From assembly GCA_947462095.1 (NCBI GenBank), contig CANHNQ010000019.1, forward strand, positions 1 through 37,448: DNA of 37,448 nucleotides, given 5' to 3'. The position numbers and the translations under genes were made by a program. The notes beneath the pieces were generated by a model that ran no database searches, was not told the origin of the DNA, and saw only the letters and a list, made by a program, of their open reading frames with translations. Numbering within the stretch: position 1 is the stretch's first letter; each line of letters starts with the position of its first letter. This DNA is from Gemmatimonadota bacterium. GTDB taxonomy: Bacteria; Gemmatimonadota; Gemmatimonadetes; Gemmatimonadales; Gemmatimonadaceae. Below, in pieces: positions 31,819 through 37,448 of this stretch.

Positions 31819-32775
31819 TCAGGGCGCCGGCGGCACGATCGGCAGAATCGACAGCGCCTGCAGCGCGCAGCGGGTGACGGTGAGCCGCTGCGCATTGAAC
31901 GCCGCCGTCGGCGCGGCCGCTTCGAGGGCCGTCGCGAACACGTGCACCGCCGCGCCGCGTTCCACCCACCCCACCCACCACCCCACCGTCTCCGATCCGG
32001 GAGGGGTGGTGAGTCCCGTCTTGGCCCGGATGGTGTAGCTGGCGGTCGCTTCGTTCACCATCATCGCCCGGACGATCGCCATGCTGCGCGGCGAGACGGG
32101 GAGGGCGTCGTGCCACAAACGGGTGAGCAGCTCCACCTGCTCGCGGGGCGAGATGCGCAGCGCGCCGGTGAGCCAGAACTGGTCGATCCCGCCCCCGATG
32201 TTCCGGTTGCCGTATCCGATGGTGTCGAGCGCGTGCTGCATCCGCACCGGGCCGATGCGCCGTACCAGCGATTGGAAGTGTGGCACCGCCGACAGGCGGA
32301 ACGCGGTCTGGAGATCCAGGTCGCGGTTGATCTCCGGGCGGTCGCGGGTGACGCCGTCCCAGGGAATCACGGTTTGCGCATCGGCGATGACGCCTGTTTC
32401 GAGCGCGACGAGGGCGCTGATGATCTTGAAGGTGGAGGCCGGGATGAGCGGCCGGTCCACCCGCTCCGCATGGCCGGCCACGAGGGCTCCCGTGCGCGCG
32501 TCGGCGATGAGCGTCGATCCGGCCACGCCGGCGGCGCCGGTTCCAGCGGCATCGACGCAGGCGCGGGCGGCGGGTGACTCCGTGACCGGCGATTCCGTTA
32601 CCGGCGCGTGCGGCACCGGTGCGCGCGACACCGGCGGCGAGGCGGTGCCCGCCGACTGGGCGCGCAGGGGGGACGCCGCTGCGACGCCGGTCCACAAGCC
32701 CATCACGAGCAGGGCCGGTCGCAGCAGGTGGTCCGCAGCGCGAGCGATGGCCACCAACGGAGCGCAGCGAGGCAT
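31819..32775 (-). CDS. Class D beta-lactamase (OXA-like)
   Basis: 318 residues. All class D motifs are present: S114-T-F-K117 (the lysine becomes carboxylated in known enzymes), S162-A-V164, Y188-G-N190, W201 in QFWLTGALRISP and K252-T-G254. An N-terminal hydrophobic segment ending AASPLRAQ gives export. Between this and the enzyme fold lies an unusual Pro/Val/Thr-rich linker (about 45-70) with repeated VTESP. Family members hydrolyse beta-lactams in the periplasm, but some chromosomal relatives have unknown natural roles. The start ATG complementary to 32773-32775 is chosen by the signal peptide; an upstream ATG near 32859 would add about 28 poor residues. It diverges from the M28 gene. Confidence 0.9.
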   Translation of the reverse strand: MPRCAPLVAIARAADHLLRPALLVMGLWTGVAAASPLRAQSAGTASPPVSRAPVPHAPVTESPVTESPAARACVDAAGTGAAGVAGSTLIADARTGALVAGHAERVDRPLIPASTFKIISALVALETGVIADAQTVIPWDGVTRDRPEINRDLDLQTAFRLSAVPHFQSLVRRIGPVRMQHALDTIGYGNRNIGGGIDQFWLTGALRISPREQVELLTRLWHDALPVSPRSMAIVRAMMVNEATASYTIRAKTGLTTPPGSETVGWWVGWVERGAAVHVFATALEAAAPTAAFNAQRLTVTRCALQALSILPIVPPAP

Positions 32776-32827
32776 AGCGGAGCGGGTCAGGGTGGCGGAG
32801 ACGTGCCCAAACGGCGTGCGGGCAGCA

Positions 32828-32834
32828 TACTGTA
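32828..32834. promoter_or_regulatory. Symmetric -10 shared by divergent genes
   Basis: TACTGTA gives TACTGT on the plus strand (toward the M28 peptidase) and TACAGT on the minus strand (toward the beta-lactamase). Both fit TANNNT and overlap by five bases. Leaders would be about 55-60 bases in each direction. -35 boxes are not obvious. Confidence 0.4.
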
Positions 32835-32897
32835 GCCGTGCTGCGTTGTCGACACACATCCCCGCGTTCCCCGTCCCCTCCCGTCGCTCCGGATCCC

Positions 32898-34304
32898 ATG
32901 CGCCTGACCCGCCGGCTTCTGCTCCCCGTTCTGCTCTCCGTCGCCACCACGGCCCCGTTCCCGTGCACCGCGGCGCTGGGAGCGCAGGGCACTCTCCGCC
33001 CCGACGCCGACCCGCGCATCGCGCAGCTGGTGGCGTCGGTGTCGCAAGCGCGCCTGCAGGCCACCGCCACGACCCTCGCCGGCTTCGGGACGCGCTCCAC
33101 GCTGTCCGACACGGTGTCCACCACGCGGGGGATCGGGGCGGCACGGCGCTGGATCTACGACGAGTTCAAGCGCATGAGCCCCAAGCTGCAGGTGTCGTAC
33201 GACCGGCATATGCTGGCCCAGCAGGGTCGGATCACGCGCGACGTGGAGCTGGTGAACGTGGTCGCCATTCTCCCCGGCACGAGCGCGCGGCGCGTGTACA
33301 TCACGGGGCACTATGACACCGTGAATTCGCGTCGTCCGGCGGGCACCGACGCCACGGCCACCGCGGCCGGACGCGGCACCACCCCCAGCCAGCCGTTGGT
33401 GCGCCCCACCATCAACGACAACGCCGATGCGCCGGGCGCGAACGACGACGGCAGCGGCACCGCGCTCACGATGGAGCTGGCGCGCGTGTTCGCCGAAAGC
33501 GGCATCACGTTCGACGCCACGCTGGTGTTCGTGACGTGGGCCGGTGAAGAGCAGGGGCTGATCGGTTCGATGGCGCATGCCACGGCGCTGCGCAACGCGA
33601 AGGGCGTGGTGGAAGCGAACTTCAACAACGACATCGTGGGCAGCAGCCTGGGTGGCAACGGCATCGTGGACGGCGAGAGCGTGAAGATCTACTCGCTCGG
33701 TCCGGAAGACTCGCCCAGCCGCTCGCTGGCGCGCTACGTCCAGCGCGTGGCCGGCACGTACGTGCCGTCGCACACCATTCGCCTGATGGCGCGCGAAGAC
33801 CGCTTCGGTCGCGGCAGCGATCACTCGTCGTTCACGGCCAACGACTTCCCGGCCATCGTGTTCCGCGAAGCGAACGAGAACTACGAACGGCAGCATTCGC
33901 CCGACGACAAGCTCGAAGGGATGGACTTCCGCTACCTCGCGCAGAACGCGCGGGTGAACGCGGCGGCGGCCGCCTCCGTGGCGCTCGCCCCGCCGGCGCC
34001 GCGCGTGACCACCGCGGGCGGCACGGCCACGATCGGGCGCGGCCCGTCGGGGTACGACGCCAGCCTGCAGTGGACGGCATCGCCCGGCGCGGTGGCCTAT
34101 CGCGTGTACGCGCGTGATGCGTGGACCAACGACTGGCAGCGATCGCAGGTGGTGGGGAACGTGACGCAGCTGCTGATGCCGAACGTGTCGATCGACGACT
34201 ACGTGTTCGGCGTGGCGGCGATCGGCGCCGATGGCCACGAGAGCCTGATCAGCGCGTACGTGTCGCCGGCGCGGAAGATGACCGACGTGTTGCTCAAGAA
34301 GTGA
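32898..34304 (+). CDS. Exported M28-family zinc peptidase
   Basis: 468 residues. Signal peptide 1 to about 30 (RRLLLPVLLSVATTAPF, ending LGAQ). The co-catalytic zinc site is H138 in GHYDT, D183 in GANDDGSG, catalytic E217 and ligand E218 in WAGEEQGL, D245 in NNDIVG and H333 in ERQHSPDD. This is the full M28 aminopeptidase/carboxypeptidase set. After about residue 385 a beta-rich fibronectin-type region (LQWTASPGAVAYRVYARDAW) may bind substrate or the cell surface. The start MRLTRR is preferred; a GTG at 32838 just after the -10 would add 20 Pro/Arg-rich residues and spoil the signal peptide. It probably trims peptides outside the cytoplasm. The S51 peptidase gene follows after 35 bp. Confidence 0.92.
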   Translation: MRLTRRLLLPVLLSVATTAPFPCTAALGAQGTLRPDADPRIAQLVASVSQARLQATATTLAGFGTRSTLSDTVSTTRGIGAARRWIYDEFKRMSPKLQVSYDRHMLAQQGRITRDVELVNVVAILPGTSARRVYITGHYDTVNSRRPAGTDATATAAGRGTTPSQPLVRPTINDNADAPGANDDGSGTALTMELARVFAESGITFDATLVFVTWAGEEQGLIGSMAHATALRNAKGVVEANFNNDIVGSSLGGNGIVDGESVKIYSLGPEDSPSRSLARYVQRVAGTYVPSHTIRLMAREDRFGRGSDHSSFTANDFPAIVFREANENYERQHSPDDKLEGMDFRYLAQNARVNAAAAASVALAPPAPRVTTAGGTATIGRGPSGYDASLQWTASPGAVAYRVYARDAWTNDWQRSQVVGNVTQLLMPNVSIDDYVFGVAAIGADGHESLISAYVSPARKMTDVLLKK

Positions 34305-34329
34305 CGTCCCTGCACGACCATTCATTCAC

Positions 34330-34333
34330 GGAG
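34330..34333 (+). promoter_or_regulatory. Ribosome-binding site of the S51 peptidase gene
   Basis: GGAG lies 6 bases before the ATG at 34340 and picks this start over the long antisense-like extension that remains open back to 34121 inside the M28 gene. Confidence 0.7.
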
Positions 34334-34339
34334 CCGGAC

Positions 34340-35170
34340 ATGATTCGACGGGAGTTTCTCGTGACATCAGCCTTGGGAACGGCGGGCGCGCTGGCGCAGT
34401 CGCTGGGTGGGACGGAGCCGGCGGGCGAGGCCCCGGGCACGTACGTGGACGGCATGCCCACGGCGCCGATGCGCACCGAGCGGGCCACGCGCAAGATCCT
34501 GATTGCGGGCGGCGGCTTCGGGACGGCGTTCATTCGCTACATGGCCCAGCTCACCGGCAAAGCGCGGCCGCGCCTGTTGTATCTGCCCACGGCATCGGCC
34601 GACCGCGACACGTCGGCGCTGAACTGGTACAAGGCGTGCGCCCCGCTGAATGTGGAGGCGCACGTGCAGAACATGTTCATCGCGAGCGCCACGCAGACGC
34701 AGGGGTGGGACGAGGTGCTGCTCTCGATGGACGGCATCGTGGCCTCGGGGGGGAACACGCTCAATCAGCAGGCGGTGTGGAAGGCGCAGGGGATCGACGT
34801 GCTGCTGCGGCAGGCGTGGGATCGCGGCATCGTGTTGGGCGGCGCCAGCGCGGGGTCGCTGTGCTGGTTCGAGGAAGGGACCACCGACTCGCGGCCGAAG
34901 GTGCTGTCCACGGTGCAGTGCCTGGGCTTCCTGCCGGGGAGCCACTCGCCGCACTATGACGCGGAGCCGGGGCGCCGTCCGCTGTACCAGCAGCTGATCG
35001 GCTCGGGCGCGATGAAGCCGGGGTACGCCTGCGACAACGACGCCGGCATCTACTTCGAGGAGACGGCGGTGAAGCGGGTGGTGCACACCCGGGCCGCCGC
35101 CAAGTGCTACTACGTGAGCCGAGTGGACGGCAAGGCGGTGGAGCGCACTCTGGAACCCGAGATGATCTAG
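34340..35170 (+). CDS. Tat-exported S51-family peptidase (peptidase E/cyanophycinase-like)
   Basis: 276 residues. The N-terminus MIRREFLVTSALGTAGALAQ is a twin-arginine signal (R3-R4-x-F-L). The mature domain shows ILIAGGGFGTAF, LLYLPTAS, the GIVASGGNT block and the nucleophile elbow G-A-S170-A-G in VLGGASAGSLCW. Then GFLPGSHSPHYD supplies the candidate His (H202 or H205). These match family S51, whose members are aspartyl dipeptidases (PepE) or cyanophycinases. Most PepE enzymes are cytoplasmic; a folded, Tat-exported member beside an exported M28 peptidase suggests a role in extracytoplasmic peptide turnover. The substrate is undetermined. Confidence 0.85.
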   Translation: MIRREFLVTSALGTAGALAQSLGGTEPAGEAPGTYVDGMPTAPMRTERATRKILIAGGGFGTAFIRYMAQLTGKARPRLLYLPTASADRDTSALNWYKACAPLNVEAHVQNMFIASATQTQGWDEVLLSMDGIVASGGNTLNQQAVWKAQGIDVLLRQAWDRGIVLGGASAGSLCWFEEGTTDSRPKVLSTVQCLGFLPGSHSPHYDAEPGRRPLYQQLIGSGAMKPGYACDNDAGIYFEETAVKRVVHTRAAAKCYYVSRVDGKAVERTLEPEMI

Positions 35171-35194
35171 CTAGCTTTCCGAGGTCCCGCTGTC

Positions 35195-35219
35195 CGGCGG
35201 CGCCACACCGGCGTCGCCG
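35195..35219. terminator. Strong hairpin after the S51 gene
   Basis: A 10-bp stem (one G-T pair) with loop ACACC lies 24 bases beyond the S51 stop and 38 bases before ettA. There is no T-run directly after it, but CGCTTTTCG follows 17 bases later. It separates the M28-S51 pair from ettA. Confidence 0.55.
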
Positions 35220-35257
35220 CACGGCCTCCCCTCCGCTTTTCGGGTTCGACCCAACAT

Positions 35258-36928
<1,671 letters not shown>

Positions 36929-36957
36929 TCACCTGACCGCCGACAGTACGACACCCC

Positions 36958-37448
36958 ATGACCCTCGACTTGCAGAACGCCCAACTGCTGGCGGTCACCA
37001 TCATCTTCGCGCTGTTTGCCGGCGCGGAGTTGATGCTCGGGCATTTTTTCCCGCATGGGGCCTCGGCCGAGGACAACCGGCTCGACGTGGCGGTCGGGAT
37101 CACCTTCCCGGTCATCTCGGGTACGGTGTTCGCCGCGTCCAAGGCGCTGTGCGCCTGGCTGCTGCCGGCGATGCGCGATGCGTGGGCCGACTGGCCGTGG
37201 TGGCAGATGGTCCTCGTGCTGCTCCTTGCCGATGACTTCACGCAGTACTGGTGGCATCGGCTGTCGCACACCTCGGTGATGTGGCCGCTGCATCGCGCCC
37301 ATCACTCGGCGGCGTACATGAGCGTGCGCGTGGTGTATCGCAACAATGCGTTCTACTACGCGCTGATGCCCGGGCTGTGGCTCAGCGGCGCTCTGTTGTA
37401 TCTCGGGTTCGGCTGGGTGTTCGTGGGCTACAGTGTGGTGAAGCTCAC
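36958..37448 (+). CDS. Fatty-acid hydroxylase/sterol desaturase family protein, partial
   Basis: 163 codons are visible; the gene runs off the right edge. Hydrophobic segments lie at about 9-29, 44-70, 82-92 and 133-158. Two of the histidine clusters of the di-iron membrane family are seen: H100-R-L-S-H104 (in YWWHRLSH) and H112-R-A-H-H116. The third cluster must lie beyond the window. Members hydroxylate or desaturate lipids, carotenoids or sterol-like compounds in the membrane using O2. The ATG at 36958 is 29 bases after ettA with no ribosome site; TACGAC seven bases before the ATG only partly resembles the -10 seen at other leaderless candidates. Confidence 0.85.
   Translation, partial: MTLDLQNAQLLAVTIIFALFAGAELMLGHFFPHGASAEDNRLDVAVGITFPVISGTVFAASKALCAWLLPAMRDAWADWPWWQMVLVLLLADDFTQYWWHRLSHTSVMWPLHRAHHSAAYMSVRVVYRNNAFYYALMPGLWLSGALLYLGFGWVFVGYSVVKL

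Overview
The window is about 37.4 kb of uniformly GC-rich, densely coded bacterial chromosome. It holds about 31 genes on both strands, no tRNA or rRNA, no phage or insertion-sequence genes and no CRISPR array. Several gene types point to a soil or water Gram-negative of the Gemmatimonadota kind (inference, not proven). These are the lipoprotein met-zincin proteases with long Pro/Gly/Ala linkers, a very large secreted Asp-box (BNR) protein, a plastid-type enoyl-ACP reductase, exported S33/M28/S51 peptidases and an OPT transporter. No block differs obviously in base composition, so I see no clear recently acquired island.

Layout. (a) 1-4580: the start of one lipoprotein gene and a complete lipoprotein metalloprotease (both minus), then a divergent APC amino-acid permease. 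(b) 4611-7340 (minus): a three-gene unit, SPFH/band-7 protein -> small ribbon-helix-helix protein -> exported alpha/beta hydrolase, behind an 18-bp perfect palindrome. (c) 7556-10834: a 1092-aa secreted Asp-box protein. (d) 10916-17725 (minus): DUF2007 -> SDR -> Sua5/TsaC -> FabI -> hybrid histidine kinase -> SRPBCC -> MFS, with several very short or overlapping junctions. (e) 17804-21010: 2'-5' RNA ligase-like protein, an unrecognised helical protein, a crotonase and mannose-1-phosphate guanylyltransferase. (f) 21108-29365 (plus): DUF1835 protein -> PLP decarboxylase (TAATG overlap) -> 11-bp tandem repeat -> NAD malic enzyme -> second PLP decarboxylase -> OPT transporter. (g) 29355-31760 (minus): CcdA/DsbD-like membrane protein -> periplasmic thioredoxin -> lipoprotein prolyl-iminopeptidase-like hydrolase. 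(h) 31819-37448: class D beta-lactamase divergent from an M28 peptidase, then a Tat-exported S51 peptidase, EttA and the start of a fatty-acid-hydroxylase-family protein.

How the parts fit. A recurring theme is breakdown of protein and peptides outside the cytoplasm (met-zincin, S33, M28, S51 and an alpha/beta hydrolase) with import (OPT, APC) and amino-acid or malate decarboxylation inside. A second theme is envelope work: FabI, GDP-mannose synthesis, SPFH, CcdA/thioredoxin, beta-lactamase and a fatty-acid hydroxylase.

The most useful signals not captured by gene names are: (1) a TANNNT -10-like hexamer 5-7 nt before the ATG of five separate genes, suggesting leaderless transcripts; (2) the palindrome in front of the SPFH/RHH cassette; (3) an eight-copy 11-bp repeat that supplies the stop codon of a decarboxylase gene and puts stops in all three frames; (4) a 19-bp-arm inverted repeat between ccdA-like and thioredoxin genes; (5) a shared, symmetric -10 between the beta-lactamase and M28 genes. 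I found no single system I can call new with confidence. The SPFH-RHH-hydrolase cassette and the DUF1835-decarboxylase pair are the best leads.
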